A stretch of DNA of 64,000 nucleotides from Deroplatys truncata (Eukaryota; Arthropoda; Insecta; Mantodea; Mantidae), in contig CM060990.1 of the NCBI GenBank assembly GCA_030765065.1, positions 672,606,118 to 672,670,117 of the forward strand, given 5' to 3'. Numbering within the stretch: the stretch's first letter is position 1; every line of letters begins with the position of its first letter. The notes beneath the pieces are model-generated. The model saw nothing but the letters and a program-made list of their open reading frames with translations, had not been told where the DNA came from and did no database searches. The translations under genes were made by a program, and so were the position numbers. Of the stretch, positions 32,650 to 43,497 are shown piece by piece.

Positions 32650-33990
32650 TACGATCAAAACCCAAAATAGACAACAAAACGTGAAAAGCATAATCAAGCA
32701 TAACGACAAATAATGCTGAACAATGAGATAAAGTTATAAAGGGAATCATTTATTAAAACAAAGATGCCCGCTCTGTAAATTCATACTTGGAATGGGTTTT
32801 GTTGAAAACGCAATAAAACAATTTTTGCTTTCCTCGAAAGGAAAGCAGATGTACCTGCTATCGGCGACAAGAAGTCTACCGGAAGTTTCACTTTTGTACT
32901 TTGGCTCGGACGTGAAGTTAACAATAGCCTCAAAGCTTAGCGGGGTCAGAAAGTATACGTGTTTTATCTCCGATCTAAGAATATTCGTGGGAAGATTTTA
33001 TACTCAAAATAAGTTGTAAGAAGCAGACGTAAAAGTTGTCAAAGTGGGGGTAGCCAATAATAAAATCATGAAACAAAAATGATAGGCAAAAAAAGATCGC
33101 GTATACATCACATGATACGTTTGAACTTAAAACGGAACGAAACATAATAAGGGTGGGGGGAAATTCTACGTTTGGCGAAAGACGTGAGAAAAGCAAAGAA
33201 ACACCGAGCGAGCAGTCGGGTAAAAACTAACCACGAGGACGGTTGATGAAACAAAAAAGAAGAAAATAATCAGAAAATTTGAAGTGTGAAATTGAAATGA
33301 CGAAATCAAGGAAATTCGAGGGCTAGTCGGAGGAACATATAAGTAACAACTTCGCGAAAGTGATGACAATAATAACAGTGGGCTTGACGACGAAGGTGGC
33401 GGGTTGACCAGATAGCAAAATAAAGAAATAATAACTCAATCTTCGCCGACAGCATTATTTAAATTATCAAGGCAGTGTCACAACCCCTGAAAACCAAACC
33501 TCAGCTCTACCAGAACAAGTTCCTAATTCCTGCCACCCAACAATCGAAACCGGAACTCCGAGTCTCCTCGAAGTAGCAGCAAGAAACAATATAGATGCAG
33601 CTAAGGTCAGCGTCACTAGATGCATTATCCATCTAAACAGCGAATGTGTATGCTTGCATGCGCAATGTGTAGAATAAAATTTATGTCAGGGTAATCTACT
33701 ATGACTTTTATAATAGACCTTTTCGGACTTGAGACAATGGGATTCGGTCTGTAGATTTATGAAGGTTCGATTTGTTAACTCCGATAGAAAAGAGAACTTT
33801 TCATCTCATAGATATATAATGATATGTGTCGAGTGACACCTTCAAGAACGGTTTTTTACATGCTATCAGGAAAACCATCGTTAAAGGTAATACCATTTTT
33901 ACTATACTTATTCAAATTTTCCAAGTTATATCTCCAAGGTTATGGACCGGTAAAGGGAAAAGTTTGAAGTGAGGTTCGCCAGCAATGGCC
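31825..33990. other. Unassigned DNA
   Basis: GC-richer around 31870-32060, AT-rich after. Short frames at 32476-32670 and 32792-33019 resemble nothing recognised, and the first runs into an AAT repeat. No terminus, tRNA or domain was found. Confidence 0.4.
32608..32650. repeat. (AAC)n(AAT)n microsatellite
   Basis: Three AAC-like triplets followed by about eleven AAT triplets. Confidence 0.95.
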
Positions 33991-33995
33991 AACTC

Positions 33996-33996
<1 letters not shown>

Positions 33997-34077
<81 letters not shown>

Positions 34078-34133
34078 ATTATTATTATTATTATTATTAT
34101 TATTTATATTATTATTATTTCATTATTATTATT
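33997..34133. repeat. (TTA)n microsatellite, about 137 bp
   Basis: Long, nearly perfect TTA tract with two short interruptions; it creates a spurious poly-Ile frame. Confidence 0.97.
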
Positions 34134-34139
34134 ACCCTT

Positions 34140-34857
34140 AAGTGCCCATATGCTACTAAACGTCCAGGCATCTCGCCTCTCTGCAGTAAGTGACAAATAG
34201 GCAAGTGACACACTTACCTTTTATAGACGGCTTTTACAAGATTGACCACCATTTCGTTTGCGCAAAAGTCAAAACTCTCGGCGAAACATCCTCACGGCTT
34301 GGAGGTCTGGGTTCCTCGAGTTGAACATGGCAACAAACTCCTTCATGGTGTACCCTCTTGTGCAGATGTAGAGTGTGTACAGCCATACACACTGGCCGCA
34401 CACGTCGAAGAAAATACCTTGGAATTGACATTGCTTATAGGTGAAATTAGGAGCATGGGATGATGCAAATCATTTTAAGGATTTTATGAGTGGTGGTTAA
34501 TCATTCGAATAAAAATAGTATGCCAAAGGATTGTTTTTGAAGGTAACAGCTATCCAGTGCAAACCATGCAGATTAAATGAATTCAAATTTACAAAAATTT
34601 GTTAAAATGTGAAGGCAACAACATGTCAGAAGGAAGGACGCCTTTAAAAGAAGGGATTTTTTTTGCAAAGTATACATTTAAAAATATGCAAAATCGCGTC
34701 TTTGTTTATCAATTTGGACACTATTACCATATTCACAATACATAAGGCATGTAATAGCTTCAGCTAATTTTTTCTTTAAATTTAAGCTCTAATCGGACGC
34801 TACCGCTGGTGGGCAGGCCACCATGACCTTCCGATTTTTTTTTTATTTAGTCATTCA
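34140..34857. other. No feature recognised
   Basis: Only short frames on both strands; nothing supported. Confidence 0.4.
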
Positions 34858-35050
34858 TGGACGCTCTTTAACTGCTGTGGTTCTTAGCGTCCCATTCTAT
34901 ATTGGACGTGAATGGCCGGTAATTTTGCTCAGAGACCTGTTTATCAGTCTTGAGGTTGTTTTACGTGCCGCAAATGTATGACACGGGACCACCGGCTTTA
35001 CTTCCCTTGCGAAGGAAGCCATGCTAAGGATTTTTACAACCGAAAAAATG
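34858..35050. repeat. Dispersed repeat, family shared with 48093-48283
   Basis: Strong similarity to 48093-48283 in the same orientation, from ctctttaact through the string ggttcttagcgtcccattct to cgaaaaaat. Family unknown to me. Here it replaces the C-terminal end of the capsid gene that follows. Confidence 0.75.
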
Positions 35051-36140
35051 ATCCGGTAAAGAGTGTTTGGTATGCCAAAGTGGAGTCTTTTTCGTGGCTT
35101 GTGTCTAGGGACAGTCCCTCCGAAGGTGTTTGTTGCGTTTAAATACTGAGCAAAATTTGTGGGTTTAAAATTTTGAAATTCAAAAGGATTTGAATCAAAT
35201 GTTTCAGAAAAATTGTTATTTTTGTTCATTCCGAACAAGACTCTATCAGTAAAGGGCCCCAACACGGCATTGTAGATGGATATGGTACTCTAACCGGGGC
35301 CGACGGTAAAAGGCCTTAAATCGACACGAATGAAATTGTATATTATATAAGCGTTCAGTAATGCTTTCAAATGAGATTGTACAATGCTAGGAGAGGCTTT
35401 AACTTTTGTAATATATAATGTTGCATCCTGGAAGTGAAATTTTGCTTTTGGATCCGCAGTTTCGCTAAGCAAATAGAAAAATTCTTTAGATTTTGTTAGT
35501 TTTACATGGTCGTTTACTTCAGGAAGAAGAAGCATGGAAACGTTAAACGAATCACCATGTAATTTACCGTACATTATAAAGATTTTGGATGTTTTGCTTT
35601 TTCCCCACGGTTCCTTCCAACACAAGTTTGAATCTCCGGCTGCCAATGTTCCTTTCTTTCTTACATCATTTCCCGTAAGTCCATGAAGGGCGTTGTCTAT
35701 ACACCAAAAACTATTTTTGGGATGACTCTTGGCGCCATCCTGGCCATAAGTTAACACGGTCTCCAGATAACACCTGCAATTGTACAAATCCTCAGAAGGG
35801 GTGATGGAAAATTCATTTAAAGATACGCTTAATTGACTAATCAATGAATGTAACAAATTGTTAACCCACGTAACTTTTTCATTTACCATGTCTGTTCCGT
35901 CAAGTTTCGTGAATTTACCTTTGACCATTAGATAGAAATTTAAATCTATGTAGTGCTCTTTGTCTCCTGGAACAACATATTCCAAAAAAGATTGCTCTAC
36001 GGGTGAAGTGGGTTTTTACAAGCCTTGGACATTTCCTACAACCGCCGATTGCAGTGGTTTCTTTGCAAAAATATGAAATTCCGGCTTAATTATGATACTG
36101 CCCCTCAATAATCTGCATAGAATGTACTGTAGCTAAGACT
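35051..36140 (-). pseudogene. Polinton (Maverick) major capsid protein, broken
   Basis: This is the double jelly-roll capsid protein of Polintons, commonly annotated as F54H12.2-like. Read on the minus strand it starts upstream of 36000 with a stop near 36020, then is open for 231 codons (35985-35290): EYVVPGDKEHYIDLNFYLMV, then KVTWVNNLLHSLISQLSVSL, then RCYLETVLTYGQDGAKS. A frameshift near 35280 leads to LGPFTDRVLFGMNKNNNFS and the NPFEFQNF block. The C-terminal end is lost at about 35050 against a dispersed repeat. Neighbouring minus-strand genes are other Polinton structural genes. Confidence 0.85.
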
Positions 36141-36189
36141 ATTTAAGAACAGATGTCTCTTTGCATTCGAATTTTTAAAGAGCTTTCTT

Positions 36190-36525
36190 AATATGTTTGC
36201 ATGTTCTGGTTTTACCTTTGCCTCGTTGAAGTCTGCTGGCAAAGTCTGTTGTAGATTCCGTGATTCTATTTGCCACAATGTCTTTGATTTTGGTACCTGG
36301 TTGTTTGGTGACTATATCGCTAAGAATGTTGGCTCACGTAGCGAGGGCTGTATTTACGAGAGCTCTGCAGAAGAGAATGGGTTTAAGGATTCTAAAGAGG
36401 CCAAGAAAACTGCCCAATCGCTGCCCTTGTTGCACGTAAGGATTCCCGACGAAAATGGGCCCCATGAGGTGCCCAAGACGTCCCCCATTCTGGTTTACAT
36501 AGTAAGCTGTCAGAGTATCCATTGA
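36190..36525 (-). pseudogene. Polinton small capsid-associated protein, broken
   Basis: The minus strand begins MDTLTAYYVNQNGG and continues GNPYVQQGQRLGSFLG, then LFRILKPIL. The G-x-G-S-F-L-G-x-L-F-R core and the Tyr/Gly-rich start are typical of the short protein that lies beside the Polinton major capsid gene (likened in the literature to adenovirus core/pX-type proteins). A TGA at about 36334 ends the open part; further readable residues (ILSDIVTKQPG and a basic tail) follow it to about 36190. It sits 50 bases from the capsid gene, same strand. Confidence 0.65.
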
Positions 36526-37062
36526 TGAATGTGTTATTTACAGGTGCACAAATCAATGAATATTAAATTCCCACCTGTTGCTCCACACCCATTCCGCGAT
36601 GGCTAACGCTGTCGAGCGGGCGCAGTTTACTGTGTCGATGAAAACTACATTTGGAAGTATGTTTTATTTTGATATTTCAGCCAAGATCCTCAAACCGATG
36701 GATGATAAATTGGAAAATAAACTTTTCGGGGGATCTTCCTTTGACAAAATAAAGGCCATTGGGTATTGTCTCTATTCTAGTTTGATACCCATGTCCTCCC
36801 AGGCAATACCGAGAAACTTATTTGTTAACCAATTATTGGTCTTTTGCGCCTTTGCAGTAAGCGAGTCCCAGGGGCATGTTGGGGCCTGCAAATCATGAAG
36901 AATGACTTACCGCGACACATTCACGGTTGCCACAGTCCGTTCTTAACAATAATTTTCTCCTCCGAATCGAAAAATCCTTCAAATCCTGCGGAGTAATTCT
37001 TGAAGGCAACATTAATTATTGGAATTAATTGTTCCTTCACACAAGCCGTGTGTTGGACAGAG
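36526..37062. other. Interior of the Polinton relic, gene not recognised
   Basis: The minus strand has partly open stretches (for example NNWLTNKFLGIAWEDMG near 36830 and GFEGFFDSEEKI near 36970), separated by stops. They may be remnants of one Polinton gene, but I cannot assign it. I considered the adenain-type protease and did not see its His/Trp block. Confidence 0.35.
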
Positions 37063-37189
37063 TTGGAAAGGTAGAATCAGATGACTGAAAAATTCAATGC
37101 CATAGCCGGGATTTGAACCACCGTAGATCCGTGGTTCAAATCCCGGCCATGGCTTTGAATTTTTCAGTCATCTGATTCTACCTTTCCAA
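37063..37189. mobile_element. Palindromic SINE remnant (two half-SINEs head to head)
   Basis: A nearly perfect inverted repeat of about 60 bases per arm, centred near 37126. Each arm contains a B-box-like GGTTCAAATCCCGGCC followed by a tail ending ttgaatttttcagtcatctg. The tail resembles that of the SINE pair at 47578-47800 (cattgaattttt), so it is the 3' half of that SINE family folded back. Confidence 0.75.
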
Positions 37190-37700
37190 ACATTAATTAT
37201 TTTAAATGTAGTACCACCACTGTTGGTTTTATGCTACTTCTAAGTCACCAAATTTGGTTACTAGTTCTATAGTGATAGTTCGAAAGACATTTTTTTTTCT
37301 ACAGGTACGTAGTATATTTTATTAGAAATGTGCTGACTAGAGAAGGATGGAAATTTAGTTATCCTTAAACAGCGAACGTAAGCGTCGTCTATTAATTGAA
37401 GTTCTATTATACTACAGTAGACATATATGGTTTCTGTGTCGATAACGAATTGAAATCCTATTTCTCTACGCGTTCTCAGAAAGAGGGTTTTAATGTCTTT
37501 TTTTACTTCAACAAATATGGTGTTATTGGCAAGCTTATAAACAACTAAACTATGCAGAGAATTTTTTATTGTGTTTAAAAGGTCACCCAAACCATAGTAT
37601 ATGCTAGCTGGAAAATAAATCCTTTCGTAAGACGCAATTTTATTGTTATTATTTTTTTTTTGTAAAAGTCATATGAATGCTGTTTGCCTTACTGGTTTCG
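37190..37700 (-). pseudogene. Polinton minor capsid (penton-like) protein, fragment
   Basis: The minus strand reads FPASIYYGLGDLLNTIKNSL, an open 107 codons to 37267. It includes IYVYCSIIELQLIDDAYVRC and YYVPVEKKMSFELSL. The order Y-Y-x-x-x-D-L-x-x-x-I, then IYVYC, then YVPV is what I know of the Polinton minor capsid protein C-terminal half. The start is not visible, and the end is cut by the palindromic SINE at 37063-37189. Confidence 0.6.
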
Positions 37701-37735
37701 CTCACCGGTACCCGATGTGTGGGAACCTATTCTTT

Positions 37736-37930
37736 CTTAGAGGCTTCCAAGTCCGGTGTCTCCTTTTGATGCGACATGAGATATCCCTCAATCTCGGTCA
37801 GTAAAAGCTCTTTTAAATCCTCGTCTATAACTCCATCCTTTATGGTGGTGTATAGATGCTTAAACCGATTAAATTTCTTCTTATCAAATACAATTCTTCC
37901 CGCTGTGATTATAATCAGGTTTTTGTCTAG
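37736..37930 (-). CDS. Small basic/acidic ORF in the Polinton relic, unknown
   Basis: An open frame of about 65 codons ending DLEASKKE with a stop at about 37736, containing ITAGRIVFDKKKFNRFKHLY and the IDEDLKELLLTEIEGYL helix-like stretch. There is no clear start Met at its upstream end, so it may be the C-terminus of a longer decayed gene. No family recognised. Confidence 0.35.
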
Positions 37931-38261
37931 TTCGCCAGTTTAATTTAAAGTGTTTTCTTCTAAGCATTCATAACGATAATTCGGCTAAAACAACCGCACA
38001 TTCATGCGGTCTAAATTAACCGAATGCGCTAAGTCATTTCTAAAACTTGCCAGAGAATTACCTGGGTACAAATTACTACTAGTATGGCTCAAGAGCGTGA
38101 CGAAAAATTCAACCCTTCAGATTTTTAGCATTAATCCAGGCTATCAAGCTCAGGTACGTATCCTTTACACTTGACAAGAAATTGTTTAATACCCCTAAAC
38201 ACTCAGTTCTTCAATATTTTATCTATTTTTAAAACAGTGTTGTTGTTGTTTTTTTGCTAAT

Positions 38262-39150
38262 TTAACGGGTGTGAGTTCGTAGCTGTAGAGTTAAACTTTG
38301 TCGGGTTTTGTTGGCATCTTCAAATTCATAGACCGGTTGAGGTGAATGTTTAATAACCTTAGTAATTTTAAGAATTTGCGTGGAATACTTTTGTTCCAAA
38401 CATTTGGCAAACTTAATCGTTTCTTTGCCTATCCTAACCGTTTGCCGCGGTGTAAATTTAACAGGTCCGTCTCTCATTCTGTCCCAATCTTCTTTTAATT
38501 TTTTCTATACTTGCAGAATATATCTAGGATTAACATCAGAGTGTGCCATAACCATAGAGGAGTGAATTATGTTGTAAGTGTTGACAAATTTACTCAACAC
38601 ATCAACGTATCGGTAAGAGTTTCTATGCATTGAAATATTTAAAAAATTTTGTCTTCAATTTGCAAATGAATCGTTCAGCCATGGAGAATTTTTCGTCTGG
38701 ATTTAAACATACCTGATGTTCGATCCTTTTCGTTTTAACAGTTTTTAAAAACTTGACCCAAAAAGTTCTTTTCCCTTATCAAATCTCACGGATAGATGTC
38801 TGACAGTACTCAAAATGAAAGCAAAAGTCGTAGCTGTGACAGAGCTACACAATGATTTTAATGGTTCTACGTGCACGTATATAGAAGAACAACCCACGCA
38901 AGTTAAAAAAAAATTGGTTCCGTCGTTCCATTTAGACAGGCTCTGAAGATCTGCGAAATCAATTTCCCAGATGTCATAATGTGGTTTGTAGTATAAAAAA
39001 GTTTCTCTGAAATGCTCCTCTAGTTGGTTTGTGCAATGTGTAGGCATCTTGCTGTAAGAGCCAGTCTTAAGGTCTTCCTCCTTCCATTTTTGTTAAGAAT
39101 ATTGGAGATTTTAGAGAACGTGGTAAATGCATCAGGTTTAACGGATCATA
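38262..39150 (-). pseudogene. Polinton retroviral-like integrase, broken
   Basis: Read on the minus strand: an N-terminal remnant (FSKISNILNKNGRRKT, near 39100); the catalytic core with IWEIDFADLQSL (first Asp), VRFDKGKEL (second Asp) and MAERFICKLKTK (the Glu, near 38680); and a C-terminal beta-rich domain at 38477-38262, with VRIGKETIKFAKCLEQKYS and PQPVYEFEDAN. The D-D-E order and C-terminal domain are those of the c-integrase that Polintons use for insertion. At least three frames are needed, with stops between core and C-terminal domain. Confidence 0.85.
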
Positions 39151-39677
39151 GGAGTGTTTTTATACATTGTGTTTATACGTGGTCAAAATGTGGAAAACGC
39201 ATCGGGATTTAACGGATCATAAGAATGCTTTTTATACATTTGGCTTCTATATGGTCCATTGCTCGGCCTCAATGTCCTTTTAAGGAAATAATTTCGCTAT
39301 TATCTCCGTGTACATCTTTCCCATACTGGATTTGGTCTGATTAAAAGGTTCGTTATTTTGCAAATGACCATTCGTTAGCAAAAGTATTTGTTTATATTTA
39401 TTTATATCTGTTGAAGACACAGCAGACATGTTAACATTTTTTCTCGTTAACAGCACCCAAAGCTCTTTCGTACCCTTAAAATGTGCATCTTTAATGTAAA
39501 GGTTATTGTTTTCATAGAGCCTTCAGTTTTAGAGCTTCCCTCGTTATCTCTACAAATGCCAAAAACACTGACAATAGCACAAGAAGTGTGTAAATATGGA
39601 ACCAAATAGGGTCCTGCAGGATAACCGAATTTTCTTTTGTAAATTTTTCAAACTCCTGTTTCTCTTCCTTTCTTAAA
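39151..39677. other. Polinton interior, no gene recognised
   Basis: A near-duplicate pair of about 55 bases (gtggtaaatgcatcaggttt... at 39120-39180 and gtggaaaacgcatcgggatt... at 39188-39240, both with ttaacggatcata) shows a local tandem duplication near the integrase start. The rest is AT-rich and uninformative. Confidence 0.4.
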
Positions 39678-40259
39678 TCAACTACCCTTGATGGGGCGCT
39701 GCTTTCGTAAACCTCCTCCTCGTCGTCGTCGAAGGAGGAGGAGGAGAAAGCTAACTCTTTCCTGACAGGTGGCGACGGTGGCGGCTGCGATGATGGTGAC
39801 GCTAAAGGTGTTGAGGGGTGGCAACGGCACGGCGACGTTGGCGGCAGCTTGATCTTCTTTTAAAGAATGCCTTGTATGGATATCTACTATTTTCTTATCT
39901 TTCCTTTTCTTCCTCTTCCAGGCGTAAGCGTTTAAATGTTCTTGGGAAACCAATAATAACTTTTGCAACATTAGGATTTGATTAAATGCGTTAATCCCAC
40001 AAAGACAGCCGACAGCAAAGGTATAAAAAAAACCACCCTTTTGTATTATACATTTTCCTTTATCGGAAACGCTTTCCTTTTCATTAACCGGTCCTCTATG
40101 GGAATTTATGTATTCTTCGAGTTTCCTTTTTGAACAATTATTTGATTTGCAATTACCATTCAGAACATTCAAGGTACATTGAAAGATTGTATATACTAAA
40201 TCCTTGGGGGCCGTCTGTAATATGACATTTCGTAATTTAGGTTTGACTTTATGAAGCAC
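39678..40259 (-). CDS. Polinton-associated small protein with Q-K-G-G-F motif (193 aa), uninterrupted
   Basis: Residues 1-85 resemble a short conserved Polinton protein: an N-terminal helix, then a cysteine-containing helix (FQCTLNVLNGN), a basic stretch (KRKLEEYINSHRG), and KGKCIIQKGGFFYTFAVG. I know this K-x-x-x-Q-x-G-G-F ending from insect Polintons but not its function. After it the frame continues through a basic KRKKRKDKK block into alanine/valine- and arginine-rich low complexity made by imperfect GGA/GGC triplet repeats, which is probably read-through from decay. It is the only Polinton frame here without a stop. Start: ATG at 40259. Confidence 0.5.
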   Translation of the reverse strand: MLHKVKPKLRNVILQTAPKDLVYTIFQCTLNVLNGNCKSNNCSKRKLEEYINSHRGPVNEKESVSDKGKCIIQKGGFFYTFAVGCLCGINAFNQILMLQKLLLVSQEHLNAYAWKRKKRKDKKIVDIHTRHSLKEDQAAANVAVPLPPLNTFSVTIIAAATVATCQERVSFLLLLLRRRRGGGLRKQRPIKGS

Positions 40260-40329
40260 CTGTAACAGATTATAATTAGATTCTACGCACTTGCTAATTC
40301 TTTTTTAAAGGCACATAGTCTGTCGTAGG

Positions 40330-40940
40330 ATCATCAGAGGGAAATACAGGGTGAAGCATTTAAATTGACACTGTGCAATATCTCCAAAACTAAGCGTTGT
40401 AGAAACAAAAGTCTTGATAAAAGTTGCTTGATATTATGGGGAAAGTAAATACCATTGGTCGTGTTTTGTTTGGAGGACGTTATGGTGGTCATTTAATTTT
40501 TACTTTCTCTACTACGTATAGTAAGTAGGGGAAGTATTGTATTCCACCCAAAAATTCGATACCGAGATTTCACCGGAAATATATGTTTTGAGACCCCCTG
40601 AATCCAAAAAAAAGAATTTTTGGTAACATGTCCTTGTGTGTTCTTGTGTGTGTATGTGTGTGTGTGTGTCTGTGAACAGCATAACTCAGAAAAGAACAGT
40701 CGGATAAACACCAAACCTGGTATTTAGTTTCAGTATCTTCCAGAGATACGACACGAAAGTTTTCGAGAAAATCCCCCCACCCCAGATTACCCTTTACATT
40801 GAACATTTTTCGAAAAGTTTACTTTTCTCAAAAATGGCTCTAACGATTTTGATTAAAATATCATATTTTTAAGATATTTTTATGACAAATGAGATGTATA
40901 TCTCGAATTTTCTGGGAATAACTCCAAAAGTCTCTCCACT
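40330..40940. repeat. Unidentified repeat-like stretch with TG microsatellite
   Basis: The start (agggtgaagcatttaaattg) and the later aacagcataactcagaaaag region resemble insect interspersed repeats, but I cannot name the family. A (TG)n tract lies at 40644-40670. No coding signal. Confidence 0.35.
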
Positions 40941-40949
40941 CTCATTCAT

Positions 40950-40984
40950 ACACACACACACACACACACGCACACACACACACG
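40950..40984. repeat. (CA)n microsatellite
   Basis: Alternating CA with one CG interruption, next to the inferred 3' end of the Jockey-like LINE on the minus strand. Confidence 0.95.
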
Positions 40985-43320
40985 CCACTGCATTCGCCCG
41001 CACTATTTACACTACTTACACTGTTCAGTTGCCGCTGGTTGTCCGATGGTCAGTGCCTCCTTGATTCGTTCGGAGGTACGCGGCCCCTCCTGTAGGTTTT
41101 GCGTGGCCGTGAGTCAATGGGGGTGGGCGCGCAAAGCGTCGAGCGGCGGTTCAGTGTGTTTAAAAGTCTTTGATTCTATTATTCTTTCGAGGATTTGGTT
41201 CGCCGCTGCCGAATTTTGAGATTAGAGTGTATGTATGTTGTCGTATGCGCGCCCACGTGGTGGTGGCTCGTTTTTGCAACGATTCTGTGATACATGGCGT
41301 GCAGAGTTCGTTGTGAATTTGCTGGTTGGAGGTAAGGATTGGGGGTCGGAGTATTTTCCGAAGTGTTAGGTTTTGTATTGTTTGGAGCTTTTTTAACATT
41401 GTTTGGGATGCATTAGCCCAGGCCACACATGCGTAAAGCATGACAGAGAGGATAAAAGATTTGCACAAAATGAGCTTGGAGCGGGTCTTTAACTCTTTTA
41501 TTTCTGAGGACGGGGGCGCACATCTTCAAGCGTTGCCGCCCTCTGTTGGCTGTATCAGTGAGGTGGGCATTCCAAGAGAGTCCGGCTATCTAACGTGACT
41601 CCTAAGTACTTCACTTGCTGTCGACATTGCAAAATTTGATCACCGACCGAGAGGTCCATAGCCGGAAGGTTCAGCTTCTTTGAAAAATAAATGAGCTGGC
41701 AGTTGTTTGCATTAATCTGGATTTTCCATTCATGGAGCCAAGAAAGGAAGTAAGTATATCGCTGCATCTCTAGGAGGCCAAAACGTGGATTTTGATGGTG
41801 ATTGTAAATTGCAGTGTCGTCAGCGTACATGGCGACCTTGCATCGGGCGTCCACAGGGAAGTCGTTTGTGAAAAGAATGTAAAGGAGGGGGGAGATGAAT
41901 GCCCCTTGTGGTACGCCTGCCCGCATAGCTCGCTCACGTGATGAAGAGCGACCCACCTGGACGTAGAAGCGCCGATTTTCTAAAAAGCTGTAAATCAAGT
42001 ACAGGTAATTTTGGAGGCCGGGAAAGTTGCGGTGTAGTTTGTAGATCAGGCCATCGTGCCAGCACCGATCGAATGTGGCTTCTACGTCCAAAAATAAGCC
42101 AACTTTGAAGCCCCATTGTTGAATTGTTCGGTGACGTCATCAACAAGTCTTAATAGTTGTAAATCAGTGAAATGACCTTTTCTAAATCCAAATTGAGCAT
42201 TACAAATTTCAAGTAGCTCTGAGATTTGTTTTTTCAGCCGAAAAAGTAAAAGTCTTGCGAACAATTTTCCAATGTTGGACAGAAGACTAATGGGCCTGTA
42301 ATTTTGAGGGTGCCTGGTACTTTTCCCTGGCTTTGGGAGCATAATAACCTTGGCTCGTTTCCAAGTGTTTGGGAGGTAACTGCTTCTCAGGCAGGCATTG
42401 GGAATTTTTGTAATGTGTGTCCGGGCCGGCGGCTTTCCCATTAGGCAGCTGCTTAATGGGTTTGAAAACTTCCTGAGGTGTGATGTGTGTTAGCGGTTGC
42501 TCGTGCTTCCGCGCCACCCAAGTTTGTACCCAGATTTGCACTTGTTGCTCTTGTGTTGGGTTTGTGTTGTGCTCGGTAAATCCGTCTTCTAGACAACCGC
42601 AAACAGCTCGGCTTTCTCCTCGGAGGAGAAGTGCAGGCCGAGGTGAGTGTGGAGTGCCTCAGTGCCAGTGTTAACGATTGTGGAGGTGTTACATGCCCTT
42701 AATAATTTCCACAAAGAATTGTCCGAGTGGGTGGTACTCAGTATTTTGTTTTCCCACTGTTCAATTTTGTTTAATCTAATTTGTTGTCGAATGGTGTTGC
42801 TTAGTCAATTTGCTGGCATTTTGACCTCGGGTTGGCGGGTTTGCCTCCAGAGCCTCATCAAGCGTCGCCGCCTGGCAACGAGTTGCTCCACTTCGGGGTA
42901 CGTGCAGAAGCTGGGTGGGCTTGAGGTCTATGCGGTAGCGCTTCGCTTGCCTGTGTGCAGTGAAGCGGTAAAGTTTTCTATGGCGGCGTCAATTTCCGCT
43001 TCGCTGCGGTATGATAGCCTGGGCTTCGCCATCTTGTGCATTTCGACTGTGTATTTATCCCAATTTATTTCTGCGCGTTTTGCAGATCTGGGTGCCTGAG
43101 CTGTGATGGCACCACAGATTTCGAAATGCTCTGGAAGATGGTCGGAGTCCAGGCTATGATAGACATTGAAAATTTGTTAGATTGCCGCATTTTTTTGTTT
43201 AAACGAAGTCTAAAACCTCAGGGTCAAATTGACCTGTGCGGTACCAAAAAGTGGGGTAAAGGGGTGCGTGTACCTCTACATAGTCATGTTCAATTAAAAA
43301 ATCTACCAGGATAATTTTTT
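40985..43320 (-). mobile_element. Jockey-like LINE, 5' truncated in the endonuclease, broken
   Basis: Minus-strand blocks in order: VHAPLYPTFWYRTGQFDP and LDSDHLPEHFEICGA (end of endonuclease, 43300-43100); linker YPEVEQ-like with ARRRRL (about 42890); FKPIKQLPNGKAAGPD; AKVIMLPKPGK, NYRPISLLSNIGKLFARLL, CNAQFGFRKGH; FDRCWHDGLIYKL; AGVPQGAFISPLLYILFTND; MYADDTAIY (catalytic); QVKYLGVTLD; and a C-terminal FILSVMLYACVAWANAS block to about 41160. At least four frameshifts. The 3' end lies between 41160 and the CA repeat. No RNase H, as expected for Jockey-type elements. It interrupts the Polinton relic. Confidence 0.88.
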
Positions 43321-43497
43321 TCTAATAGTTTATCTATTAATTGTGGTAAAGAATTTTCAAAATAATTTACAGGATTTTGATTTTCTGGAAGGGATTTATT
43401 TTGATAAGATAACGAGGATCTTGAGAATTAAAATAAGGATACTGTTTTCTTTCTTGCTTTAAGATTGTTATGTTTTCTATATTTTTTAAAAAAGACA
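43321..43497 (-). pseudogene. 5' part of an unidentified Polinton gene, cut by the Jockey-like LINE
   Basis: It starts MSFLKNIENITILKQERKQY on the minus strand and reads to NSQDPRYL; one frameshift later it continues NPVNYFENSLPQLIDKLLEK until the LINE boundary at about 43320. Family not recognised. Its start faces the plus-strand genes at 43848 and 44173 across about 350 bases. Confidence 0.4.

Noticed and set aside
33985..34200. Poly-isoleucine frame
   Set aside because: Translation of the TTA microsatellite.
36578..36898. 106-codon plus-strand frame in the Polinton relic
   Set aside because: It opposes the direction of all neighbouring Polinton genes and shows no known domain; probably antisense to a decayed minus-strand gene.
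42480..43314. Plus-strand frames over the Jockey-like LINE
   Set aside because: They are antisense shadows of the endonuclease-RT region read on the minus strand.
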